A stretch of 38,205 nt of DNA from Deltaproteobacteria bacterium (GTDB taxonomy: Bacteria; Desulfobacterota; Syntrophia; Syntrophales; UBA2210): positions 1 to 38,205 of the forward strand of contig JAFDBG010000032.1 in NCBI GenBank assembly GCA_019313385.1. Direction: 5' to 3'. The notes below the pieces were generated by a model. That model was not told the origin of the DNA. It was given only the letters and a program-made list of their open reading frames with translations, and did not search any database. Below are positions 31,229 through 38,205 of the stretch, piece by piece. Made by a program: the position numbers and the translations under genes. Positions within the stretch are counted from its first letter, which is position 1, and each line of letters starts with the position of its first letter.

Positions 31229-32458
31229 ATGAGTGAAGAAAAAAACAAGATGGATGACAGCTTAAAGGCATATACAGAAAGCACAGAGATTGATGATTGT
31301 ATGGGTAAGGTAAAGCACAAGATCATGGTGCTCTCCGGCAAGGGAGGCGTGGGAAAGAGCACGGTGGCAGCCAATATCGCGGTGTCGCTGGCGATGAATG
31401 GGAAACAGGTCGGACTCCTGGATACCGATTTCCACGGCCCGAGTATCCCGACACTCCTCAACCTTGAGGGCAAGCATCCAGGAACTGACGGCGAGACCAT
31501 TATGCCTATAGAGTTCAGCGAAGGGCTCAAGGTTATGTCCATAGGTTTCCTCCTCCAGAATAAGGATGACGCGGTTATCTGGAGGGGCCCGATGAAGATG
31601 AAGGTTATTAAACAGCTCCTGACTGACGTTAACTGGGGAAATCTGGATTACCTGATTATAGATTTTCCTCCTGGAACAGGAGATGAGCCCCTTTCAGTGG
31701 CTCAGCTTATTCCCGGTATGGACGGCGCCGTCATTGTGACCACCCCGCAGAACCTGTCTCTCAACGATGTGCGAAAGTGCATCAATTTCTGCGGGCAACT
31801 GAGTGTCCCGGTCCTGGGGGTTGTAGAAAATATGAGTGGATTTGTATGTCCTAGCTGTAAAACGGTAATTAACGTATTCAAGGCAGGGGGAGGAAAGACG
31901 ATGGCCGATGAGATGGGCGTCCCCTTCCTGGGCAGCATCCCCATCGAGCCGCAGATTGTCGAGGCCTCCGACAGCGGTAAGCCCTTTGTCTACCATAATG
32001 GGGACACAGATGCCGCGAAGGCATTCAGGGGCGTGGTCGAGCCCCTTCTGGCAATGAGCGGCAAGGCCGAACCTGAAGCCGAAACTGTTTCATCCAAAAA
32101 AGAGGAGAAAAAAGGCATGCATAAGATAGCCATACCGATCGTGGAAGGACATCTTTCCGCACACTTCGGCCACTGCGAAGAATTCGCAATATTTGATGTT
32201 GACCTCGAAGTCAAAAAAATTATCGGGCAGGAAAAGGCCCCCTCTCCCCCGCATGAGCCTGGCCTTCTTCCCCGGTGGCTTGGCGAAAAGGGTGTGAATA
32301 TCATCATAGCGGGCGGCATGGGGGCACACGCCCAGGATCTCTTTGCCGAGCAAGGGATCACCGTCTCGATCGGCGCACCCGCCGATGACCCCGAGAAGAT
32401 CGTTATATCGTACATGAACAGCACCCTTGAACTGGGAGGCAACACCTGCGACCACTGA
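31229..32458 (+). CDS. Mrp/ApbC Fe-S carrier ATPase fused to NifX/ORP domain
   Basis: This is a 409-aa chimera. Residues about 28-280 are an Mrp/Nbp35-type Fe-S cluster carrier with Walker A SGKGGVGKST (36-45), IIDFPPGTGDEP (143-154) and the bridging CxxC (Cys207/Cys210, FVCPSCKTV). Residues about 297-409 are a NifX/ORP-type domain (MHKIAIPIVEGHLSAHFGHC, then IIIAGGMGAHAQDLFAEQGI). The same MrpORP architecture is known from the ORP locus of Desulfovibrio vulgaris. It likely transfers an Fe-S cluster, or a mixed-metal cluster, to ORP-family partners. AGGGGAG lies about 10 nt before ATG 31229. Confidence 0.92.
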   Translation: MSEEKNKMDDSLKAYTESTEIDDCMGKVKHKIMVLSGKGGVGKSTVAANIAVSLAMNGKQVGLLDTDFHGPSIPTLLNLEGKHPGTDGETIMPIEFSEGLKVMSIGFLLQNKDDAVIWRGPMKMKVIKQLLTDVNWGNLDYLIIDFPPGTGDEPLSVAQLIPGMDGAVIVTTPQNLSLNDVRKCINFCGQLSVPVLGVVENMSGFVCPSCKTVINVFKAGGGKTMADEMGVPFLGSIPIEPQIVEASDSGKPFVYHNGDTDAAKAFRGVVEPLLAMSGKAEPEAETVSSKKEEKKGMHKIAIPIVEGHLSAHFGHCEEFAIFDVDLEVKKIIGQEKAPSPPHEPGLLPRWLGEKGVNIIIAGGMGAHAQDLFAEQGITVSIGAPADDPEKIVISYMNSTLELGGNTCDH

Positions 32459-32466
32459 GACGACAT

Positions 32467-32559
32467 ATGAAAACCGACAGAGCGATCGAAGAAGTAATGC
32501 TGGGGATGGTCCGTGAAAAGGCCTTGAAGAAGTGTATTGAAGACATTGGAAAAGATTAA
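32467..32559 (+). CDS. Short hypothetical ORF, 30 aa
   Basis: ATG 32467 to TAA 32557-32559 encodes a charged, helix-prone 30-residue peptide (MKTDRAIEEVMLGMVREKAL...). It starts 8 nt after the Mrp gene stop and ends about 57 nt before the terminator, so it would be the last cistron of the cluster. There is no strong Shine-Dalgarno. No family is recognised. It may be a real small protein or chance. Confidence 0.3.
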   Translation: MKTDRAIEEVMLGMVREKALKKCIEDIGKD

Positions 32560-32615
32560 AGCTCACCTTTTCCGCCTGATGCAAAAGGGCAATTGAAAAC
32601 GTAAGCATAACAAAA

Positions 32616-32645
32616 CAGCCCCTCATTTTAGAAAGTGAGGGGCTG
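32616..32645 (+). terminator. Bidirectional terminator between the ORP-like cluster and emrE
   Basis: CAGCCCCTCA (32616-32625) pairs perfectly with TGAGGGGCTG (32636-32645) around a 10-nt loop. Plus-strand tail TTAGATTTA, minus-strand tail TTTTGTTATG. It lies between two convergent units. Confidence 0.85.
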
Positions 32646-32651
32646 TTAGAT

Positions 32652-32987
32652 TTAGTGGCTGATCGTTTTTGAAAACAAACTAATTACAATAAGACCCGCG
32701 ATAATAAGGCCTATACCGATAATTGCCGGCATGTCCAGCATTTGTTTATAGAGTACCACTCCGGCAACAGTAACTAACACTATTCCCAATCCTGCCCATA
32801 CAGCGTAAGTGATTCCTAACGGGATATACCGCAATGCCAAAGTCATATAATAGAATGATATTCCATAACCGATGACAACAATTATGCCTGGTATCCACCT
32901 TGTGAATTCCTCGGATGCCTTTAACGCGCTTGTTGCTACGACTTCGGCAACAATCGCTACCGCAAGATACATGTATGCTGTTTTCAT
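32652..32987 (-). CDS. emrE: Small multidrug resistance transporter, EmrE type
   Basis: This is a 111-aa, four-transmembrane SMR protein, a proton-coupled exporter of cationic compounds. Glu15 (VAEVVATSALK) is the conserved proton/substrate glutamate equal to Glu14 of EmrE. FTRWIPGIIVVIGYGISFYY, YIPLGITYAVWAGLGIVLV and the membrane-terminal LDMPAIIGIGLIIAGLIVI follow the EmrE pattern closely. The length is standard. GAGGAA lies 4-5 nt before ATG 32987. It is a single gene. The guanidinium-exporter (Gdx/SugE) subclass is less likely given the Trp-Ala-Gly-Leu-Gly loop and overall EmrE-like wording. Confidence 0.88.
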   Translation of the reverse strand: MKTAYMYLAVAIVAEVVATSALKASEEFTRWIPGIIVVIGYGISFYYMTLALRYIPLGITYAVWAGLGIVLVTVAGVVLYKQMLDMPAIIGIGLIIAGLIVISLFSKTISH

Positions 32988-33154
32988 ATATTCCTCGAAA
33001 TGACAAAGTTTTGAGTAATCGTGGGTCGTAAGTTCTCTAATAACAAAGACACAGGCCGTAACACAAGTGAACTTGGAAGTGGCCTCGAAACATCAAGATG
33101 AAGACGCCCCGGTGTATCGGGTAAATCAGAGAGGTGTTTGATTATCAGAGGGGG

Positions 33155-33934
33155 TTAGACGTGCATGATCTTGGATATATGGACAAAAGAGATGTTGGAA
33201 ACCTCCAAATCCCTTAAAGAATGTTTGATGGCTCGCGCGGTCTCTGGAAAGGGATGGCCGATCCCGATAGCGTGCCCATATTTTCGTGCACATTGTTTCA
33301 ACTGATGAAGCCGGAAGAGGATGGCCGATTCATCACGGGTGGTATCAAGGAACACGTTTCTGCGGTCGGTTGTCAGGTGCAGTCTTTGGGCAGTTCTGAA
33401 AGCTTTGGAATTATTGGATGTTCTGCTGTCAATGAAAAAGAGGTCGTTATTCTTGATGACCCTTAGTGTCTGCTGTATCTCCCTCTGGCACTCGGTGAAC
33501 CGTGAACCCATATGGTTATTCACACCGATTGCGAGGGGTACCCCGGATATGTTTTCTTCAATAATTTCGCTTATCCTGGAGGGGCCATCCCCTTCGTAGA
33601 GGGCTCCCGGACCCGGATCAAGATGGGAGTTGTACGGCTGCATGGGCTGATGCAGCATCACATCATGCCCATGATCACTAATTTCAAGACTCAGATCCCG
33701 TGAATAGGCGACCCGGGGCAGGATGGAAAAGGTGATAGGAATATCCAGACCAAGGAACTGTCTCGCGAGAGTAAGACTGTTCCCGATATCATCGATAATC
33801 AAGGCTATCCTCGGCCGGAGAAAAGGGCTTTCCCCCTGCCTAGTAAAGGCAAACGCTTTTGAAAAACTGTTAACACCAAGCAAACTTCCTGTAACTAAGT
33901 AGGCACTTTTACACAAGAAGTCTCTTCTATTCAT
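33155..33934 (-). CDS. Tat-exported divergent polysaccharide deacetylase
   Basis: This 259-aa protein of the divergent polysaccharide deacetylase (YibQ/DUF610) family has IALIIDDIGNS (about 43-53), VMLHQPMQPYN (about 91-101), GVNNHMGSRFT (about 137-147), FFIDSRTS and GIGHPFPETA as conserved blocks. The N-terminus MNRRDFLCKSAYLVTGSLLG has a twin-arginine motif (NRRDFL) and a hydrophobic stretch, so export by Tat is predicted. Most family members have a Sec signal or anchor, so the twin arginine is unusual. Substrate and catalytic activity are unproven for the family. AAGGAAC lies about 5 nt before ATG 33934. It appears monocistronic. Confidence 0.82.
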   Translation of the reverse strand: MNRRDFLCKSAYLVTGSLLGVNSFSKAFAFTRQGESPFLRPRIALIIDDIGNSLTLARQFLGLDIPITFSILPRVAYSRDLSLEISDHGHDVMLHQPMQPYNSHLDPGPGALYEGDGPSRISEIIEENISGVPLAIGVNNHMGSRFTECQREIQQTLRVIKNNDLFFIDSRTSNNSKAFRTAQRLHLTTDRRNVFLDTTRDESAILFRLHQLKQCARKYGHAIGIGHPFPETARAIKHSLRDLEVSNISFVHISKIMHV

Positions 33935-34063
33935 ATGAAGTTCCTTTTTCAGCCAAGATGCCGGGCGTTTCCAATTATCCGATTATGAGATGGTTAGTCG
34001 TACACAACGCGCGACCCGCCTTCGGTACACCACGCCATGCCACGGTAAAGAACAATTTATCAA

Positions 34064-34092
34064 TTTGTACAACATGTGGTGTTTAATGTCAA
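34064..34092 (-). promoter_or_regulatory. Promoter of the deacetylase gene
   Basis: On the minus strand TTGACA (34092-34087), 17 bp, TACAAA (34069-34064), about 130 bp before the deacetylase ATG. The intervening sequence down to 33935 has no other gene. Confidence 0.5.
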
Positions 34093-34146
34093 GATTGAAT
34101 ACAATATATTGATTCAATAATGTACCCATGAGGGGAGAGGGAGAAC

Positions 34147-34177
34147 AAAAAAACCTTCCAGGAAGGAAGGTTTTTTT
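34147..34177 (-). terminator. Terminator of the ilv operon
   Basis: Seven A plus CCTTCC (34147-34159) pair with GGAAGG plus seven T (34165-34177) around a 5-nt loop. The 13-bp stem with its own U-tract is symmetric and lies 27 bp beyond the ilvD stop on the minus strand. Confidence 0.88.
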
Positions 34178-34203
34178 GAACATTTTTGTTATCTGACAGG
34201 ATT

Positions 34204-35865
34204 TTACTCTTTGAAGATTGCTCCCGTGCTGGCCGATGTAACCATCTTCGCGTATCTTCCAAGATAGCCATGCCTTATCGCGGGTGGACGGGGAACATGT
34301 GTCTTTCTCCTTGCACCCATTTCCTCGTCACTTATCTTTAATTCGATGGTTTTATTCGGGATATCGATGGCTATTCTGTCACCCTCTCTGACAAGACCGA
34401 TAGGTCCTCCGTCGGCGGCTTCAGGGGATATATGCCCTATGGCAGCTCCTCTCGTGCCGCCGCTGAATCTTCCATCCGTCAGGAGGGCCACCGATGTATC
34501 GAGACCCATGCCAGCGATGGCGGATGTGGGGGAAAGCATCTCACGCATCCCGGGTCCTCCTCTGGGACCCTCATAGCGTATAACCACAACATCTCCGGGG
34601 TTTATTTCGCCTTCCATGATCGCGCCCATGGCTTCTTCCTCGGAGTCAAACACACGGGCGGTTCCCTCATTTGTCATCATCTCAGGGGATACTGCCGACT
34701 GTTTGACCACTGCACCGTCGGGGGCAAGATTTCCCTTCAGAATCGCGATGCCACCCTGCGGGCTGTAGGGATCTTCGACGGCACGTACCACCTCCCGGTT
34801 TCTGACCGCGGCGGTCGAGATGTTGTCCCCTACGGTCCTCCCGGTAGCTGTCAGGGCTTCGAGATCGATAACGCCCAGTTTGCTTATCTCCTTCATGACG
34901 CCCTGTATGCCACCCGCCTCGTCAAGGTCTTCGAGGTGATGATGCCCGGCAGGGCTCAGATGGCATATATTGGGTGTCTTCCCGCTGATATCGTTAAACA
35001 GGTCAAGATCCAGCGTAATCCCGGCTTCATGCGCGACCGCCGGAATATGCAGGACTGTATTGGTGGAGCAGCCAAGCGCCATATCGACAGCTATGGCATT
35101 CTTGAGGGCTTGAAGCGTAACGATATCTCTCGGCCGGATATTTTTCTCCACAAGATCCATTACCCGCATTCCCGCCTGTTTGGCAAGACGCACACGCGCG
35201 GCAGAGGTGGACGGTATCGTCCCGTTTCCGGGCAGGCCAAGCCCCAGGGCTTCGGTTACGCAGTTCATGGAATTGGCGGTAAACATGCCGGCACACGAAC
35301 CGCATCCGGGACACGCGCAATCCTCCAGTGCTTTCAGAGACTTCTCATCCATTTTGTTGGACTTTACCTCGCCTACGCCTTCAAAAACGCTTATCAGATC
35401 CACGGGCTTCCCGTTGAATCTTCCGGCCATCATTGGCCCTCCACTGACGACAATTGACGGGATATTAAGGCGAAGGGCTGCCATAAGCATCCCTGGGACA
35501 ATCTTGTCACAGTTGGTTACCATGACAAGGCCGTCAAAAGGATGTGCCGTGGCCATGACTTCAATGGAATCGGCTATCAGCTCCCTGCTTGCGAGGGAGT
35601 ATTTCATCCCGATGTGCCCCATTGCTATGCCGTCGCATACCCCGATAGTCGGAAATGTTACCGGTGTGCCACCGGCCATTCGTATGCCCGCTTTGACAGC
35701 CTCCGCAATCGTGTTGAGATGTATATGCCCGGGGATAATTTCGTTAGCGGAATTTACCACCCCTATCATTGGCCTGGCAATTTCTTCATCGGTATATCCC
35801 ATGGCCTTGAACAGGGAGCGATGAGGCGCTCGCTCCAGCCCTTTTTTCATCAGATCACTTCTCAC
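34204..35865 (-). CDS. ilvD: Dihydroxy-acid dehydratase
   Basis: This is a 553-aa Fe-S dehydratase of the IlvD/Edd family, converting 2,3-dihydroxy-isovalerate or -3-methylvalerate to the 2-keto acids of valine and isoleucine synthesis. Motifs are [16 protein letters not shown] near the N-terminus, [11 protein letters not shown], and [20 protein letters not shown] carrying cluster cysteines. The start is GTG 35865 (VRSDLMKKG): AGGAG lies 7 nt upstream, and the GTG overlaps the ilvC stop (GTGA), giving tight coupling. The longer frame beginning at 35916 runs into ilvC and is rejected. It is the last gene of ilvB-N-C-D. Confidence 0.95.
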   Translation of the reverse strand: MRSDLMKKGLERAPHRSLFKAMGYTDEEIARPMIGVVNSANEIIPGHIHLNTIAEAVKAGIRMAGGTPVTFPTIGVCDGIAMGHIGMKYSLASRELIADSIEVMATAHPFDGLVMVTNCDKIVPGMLMAALRLNIPSIVVSGGPMMAGRFNGKPVDLISVFEGVGEVKSNKMDEKSLKALEDCACPGCGSCAGMFTANSMNCVTEALGLGLPGNGTIPSTSAARVRLAKQAGMRVMDLVEKNIRPRDIVTLQALKNAIAVDMALGCSTNTVLHIPAVAHEAGITLDLDLFNDISGKTPNICHLSPAGHHHLEDLDEAGGIQGVMKEISKLGVIDLEALTATGRTVGDNISTAAVRNREVVRAVEDPYSPQGGIAILKGNLAPDGAVVKQSAVSPEMMTNEGTARVFDSEEEAMGAIMEGEINPGDVVVIRYEGPRGGPGMREMLSPTSAIAGMGLDTSVALLTDGRFSGGTRGAAIGHISPEAADGGPIGLVREGDRIAIDIPNKTIELKISDEEMGARRKTHVPRPPAIRHGYLGRYAKMVTSASTGAIFKE

Positions 35866-36914
35866 TTCTTTCTCCTCTCCGGCCTCAGTGATCGAAGCAC
35901 GGAACCGGCCCGCCACATCTCCATATTCTTCATTTCTTCCAGCTCTTTGTCCAGTTTCACTCTGTAATCAGGTGCGCCGTTTGAATCCAGGGTGATCTGC
36001 GCTTCCTCGCCGGAGGCAACGCCTTTGTATAACTCATCAAAAACAGGAACCACCGCGTCGCGGAATCTGTCCTTCCAGTCAAGGGCTCCCCTTTGTGCTG
36101 TTGTACTGCAATTCGCGTACATCCAGTCCATACCGTTTTCTGCAACCAGGCGGATGAGGCTCTGCGTAAGTTCTTCCACCGTCTCGTTAAACGCTTCACT
36201 TGGACTGTGGCCGTGTCCTCTGAGACAGTTATATTGTGCCTCCATGACGCCGGCCAGACATCCCATGAGAACGCCTCGTTCGCCGGTAAGATCACTGAAG
36301 ACCTCTTTCTCAAAGGTGGTCGGGAACAGGTATCCTGAACCTATGGCGATGCCAAGGGCAATAGCCCGGTCCTTGGCTTTTCCAGTATAATCCTGAAAGA
36401 CGGCGATGCTAGAGTTTATCCCGCTGCCGGCCAGGAAGTTGGTGCGCACGGTGAGTCCTGACCCTTTGGGTGCGGCCAGGATTACGTCTATATTATCCGG
36501 TGGGACAACACCTGTGCGATCTTTGTAGGTGATGGAAAAACCATGAGAAAAGTAAAGCGCGTCACCTTCAGACAGGCAGGACTTTATCTCAGGCCACATT
36601 TCTTTCTGCCCAGCGTCAGACAGGAGATACTGAATAATTGTTCCCCGCTCGGCTGCTTCTTTCAAGGGAAAGAGGGTTTCGCCGGGCACAAAACCATCCG
36701 CCACTGCTTTGTCCCATGAACTGCCGCCTTCCCGCTGACCGACAATCACTCTTATTCCATTATCTCTCATATTAAGGGCCTGTCCGGGGCCCTGAACACC
36801 GTAACCGAGAACAGCCACTATTTCGTCTTTCAACACCTCCCTGGCCTTTTCCAGGGAAAATTCTTCAGACGTAATAACCTCTTCAACAACTCCACCGATT
36901 TCCAATTCTGACAT
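35862..36914 (-). CDS. ilvC: Ketol-acid reductoisomerase
   Basis: This is a 350-aa class I KARI, isomerising and reducing acetolactate or acetohydroxybutyrate with NAD(P)[21 protein letters not shown] is the Rossmann nucleotide motif. [17 protein letters not shown] and the C-terminal knotted domain ([19 protein letters not shown], with metal-binding Asp and Glu) complete it. I chose ATG 36914 (MSELEI): AGGAG lies 7 nt upstream, whereas the in-frame ATG 36920 is only 1 nt from it. Its stop overlaps the ilvD start by 4 nt. The gap from ilvN is 19 nt. Confidence 0.95.
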   Translation of the reverse strand: MSELEIGGVVEEVITSEEFSLEKAREVLKDEIVAVLGYGVQGPGQALNMRDNGIRVIVGQREGGSSWDKAVADGFVPGETLFPLKEAAERGTIIQYLLSDAGQKEMWPEIKSCLSEGDALYFSHGFSITYKDRTGVVPPDNIDVILAAPKGSGLTVRTNFLAGSGINSSIAVFQDYTGKAKDRAIALGIAIGSGYLFPTTFEKEVFSDLTGERGVLMGCLAGVMEAQYNCLRGHGHSPSEAFNETVEELTQSLIRLVAENGMDWMYANCSTTAQRGALDWKDRFRDAVVPVFDELYKGVASGEEAQITLDSNGAPDYRVKLDKELEEMKNMEMWRAGSVLRSLRPERRKK

Positions 36915-36933
36915 TTTCATGCTCCTTTTTTTG

Positions 36934-37407
36934 TTATAAAGTTACTATTCCCGATCTGCTGACATCACCTATACCAATAGCATCAAGTCTGGTCAAGGCC
37001 AGATCAGTTTCTTCCTTATCTCCTGTTATCTCAACAACACAACAATCAGACCTTTTGACAACCACTCTGCACCCAGAATCTTCGACAGCCCGAGCGATTG
37101 CGGCCTTGTTTTCTTCATTAACGCTCATCCGAACCAGTGCCATTTCCCTCTGCGCGTACTTGCTTTCCCTCGGACGCGAAACCTTGATAACATCCACCAG
37201 CTTCTTGAGTTGTTTCTGGATCTGAGTAACGGTTGCAGTATTCCCCATCGTTACGATGGTTATCTTTGTGATCTTGGGATTCATCGTTACATTAGCGCTG
37301 ATATTTTCAATATTATATCCACGCCCGCTGAATATCCCCGCGATCCTGGCGAGTACATCAGGCTTGTTGTCCACTAAAATTGAAATTGTATGATTTTTTA
37401 TATCCAT
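36934..37407 (-). CDS. ilvN: Acetolactate synthase small (regulatory) subunit
   Basis: This is a 157-aa ACT-domain subunit that activates the large subunit and carries valine feedback. The N-terminal ACT domain (HTISILVDNKPDVLARIAGIFSGRGYNIENIS, about 6-37) is followed by VTQIQKQLKKLVDVIKV and a C-terminal ALS_ss domain ending in IGIGDVSRSG. The length is that of IlvH/IlvN. AAGGAG lies about 9 nt before ATG 37407. It lies between ilvB and ilvC, the common operon order (sometimes named ilvH). Confidence 0.95.
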   Translation of the reverse strand: MDIKNHTISILVDNKPDVLARIAGIFSGRGYNIENISANVTMNPKITKITIVTMGNTATVTQIQKQLKKLVDVIKVSRPRESKYAQREMALVRMSVNEENKAAIARAVEDSGCRVVVKRSDCCVVEITGDKEETDLALTRLDAIGIGDVSRSGIVTL

Positions 37408-37437
37408 ATATTTTTCTCCTTAGTCGATTTGTACTTC

Positions 37438-38205
37438 TTACTTAAGGTTTATATCCGTCAGGGGAAAACCCGGCTTAACCATGGGGAAAACCCCCTCTTC
37501 GGAATCTACCACAAAATCCATTATCACGGGACCCGGTGTTTCCAGTCCTTTTCTGAGGGTGGGTTCCACTTCCTCGGGTTTCTCAGCCCTCAGACCCACA
37601 GCGCCGTATGCCTCCGCCACTTTTACAAAATCGGGTGTCTGGCTGAGCTTTGAGTTGGAATACCTCTTGTCGTAAAAAAGTTCCTGCCACTGACGGATCA
37701 TCCCAAGATATCCGTTATTAAGAATCACGATTTTAACAGGAAGTTTATAGTTAACGGCCGTCGCCAGCTCCTGTATATTCATCTGTATGCTTCCGTCTCC
37801 GGCGATATCGATAACCGTCCTGTCAGGAAATGCCATCTGGGCGCCGATAGCAGCGGGAAAACCATAACCCATGGTACCCAGTCCACCCGATGTAAGAAAG
37901 TTATTCGGACGATCGATGTGATAATAATGGGCCGCCCAAATCTGATTCTGGCCAACTTCCGTGGCTACGATAGCATTGCCATTGGTAAGCTGATGCAATT
38001 TTTCTATTACGCTCTGGGGTTTTATTGACTCGCTCCGGCCATAGCTCAGAGGCGCTTCAGATTTCCACTTGCCTATTTGATCAAGCCATTCTTTTCTCTC
38101 TTTGTCTGAGACTGCGCTGCCGTCCTGCCTCATCTGTTGATTAAACCACTGAATGGCGGGCCGGCAGTCACCAACTATCGGTATATGCGCGGGCACAACC
38201 TTGTT
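37438..38205 (-). CDS. ilvB: Acetolactate synthase large subunit (C-terminal part)
   Basis: The reading frame continues off the right end of the window, so only the C-terminal 255 residues are present. It matches the thiamine-pyrophosphate half of acetohydroxyacid synthase: ATEVGQNQIWAAHYY, GGLGTMGYGFPAAIGAQMAF, the GDGSIQMN motif with downstream NNGYLGMIRQWQELFY (Mg and thiamine binding), and a short C-terminal domain ending in MVKPGFPLTDINLK. It catalyses the first common step of valine, leucine and isoleucine synthesis. It is upstream of ilvN by about 30 nt and is the first gene of the operon visible here. Confidence 0.95.
   Translation of the reverse strand, partial: NKVVPAHIPIVGDCRPAIQWFNQQMRQDGSAVSDKERKEWLDQIGKWKSEAPLSYGRSESIKPQSVIEKLHQLTNGNAIVATEVGQNQIWAAHYYHIDRPNNFLTSGGLGTMGYGFPAAIGAQMAFPDRTVIDIAGDGSIQMNIQELATAVNYKLPVKIVILNNGYLGMIRQWQELFYDKRYSNSKLSQTPDFVKVAEAYGAVGLRAEKPEEVEPTLRKGLETPGPVIMDFVVDSEEGVFPMVKPGFPLTDINLK

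Noticed and set aside
34432-35457. Plus-strand 341-codon reading frame
   Set aside because: It is a shadow of ilvD on the other strand, with no domain and no ribosome binding site.

Overview
The window looks like chromosome from an anaerobic deltaproteobacterium (Desulfobacterota). A syntroph- or sulfate-reducer-like member is the best guess. The reasons are a four-subunit ferredoxin-dependent 2-oxoacid oxidoreductase, a two-subunit oxygen-sensitive fumarase, many ferredoxin-type proteins, and a sigma-54-controlled cluster of NifX-like, MinD-ferredoxin and Mrp proteins resembling the Desulfovibrio 'orange protein' (ORP) locus. No species can be named from this sequence alone.

Layout. 1-3.0 kb: two tRNA-Ser genes, the 4.5S SRP RNA, dnaX, ybaB and recR, a classic housekeeping block. 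3.0-4.5 kb: fumarase alpha and beta subunits. 4.5-5.0 kb: a CCG-domain Fe-S reading frame interrupted by an in-frame TGA. 5.0-10.8 kb: a strong promoter followed by 2-oxoacid:ferredoxin oxidoreductase gamma, delta, alpha and beta genes, a GltD-type flavoprotein with a NuoF-type Fe-S segment, and a HoxU/NuoG-like ferredoxin protein; together these probably link 2-oxoacid oxidation or synthesis to NAD(P)H. 10.9-12.9 kb: tRNA-Asn and glnS. 13.0-19.1 kb: a visibly AT-richer trehalose block with divergent otsA against a HAD phosphatase and a fused beta-phosphoglucomutase/GH65 phosphorylase. 19.7-21.7 kb: recQ and a convergent tRNA-Gln. 22-23.7 kb: a MITE-like element, a ferredoxin-nitroreductase, a small monooxygenase-fold protein and gene debris.

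23.8-32.6 kb is the most distinctive part. An OrpR-like PAS/sigma-54 activator is followed by two matching dyad sites 33 bp apart, a correctly spaced -24/-12 promoter, and then NifX-like proteins, two DUF5320-type glycine-rich proteins, two MinD-type ATPases with inserted ferredoxins, a DUF89 protein, a radical SAM protein and an Mrp protein fused to a NifX/ORP domain. I read it as an extended ORP-type metallocluster-handling locus.

32.6-38.2 kb, all on the minus strand: an EmrE-type transporter, a Tat-exported divergent polysaccharide deacetylase, and the branched-chain amino acid operon ilvB-ilvN-ilvC-ilvD, with ilvB running off the window end.
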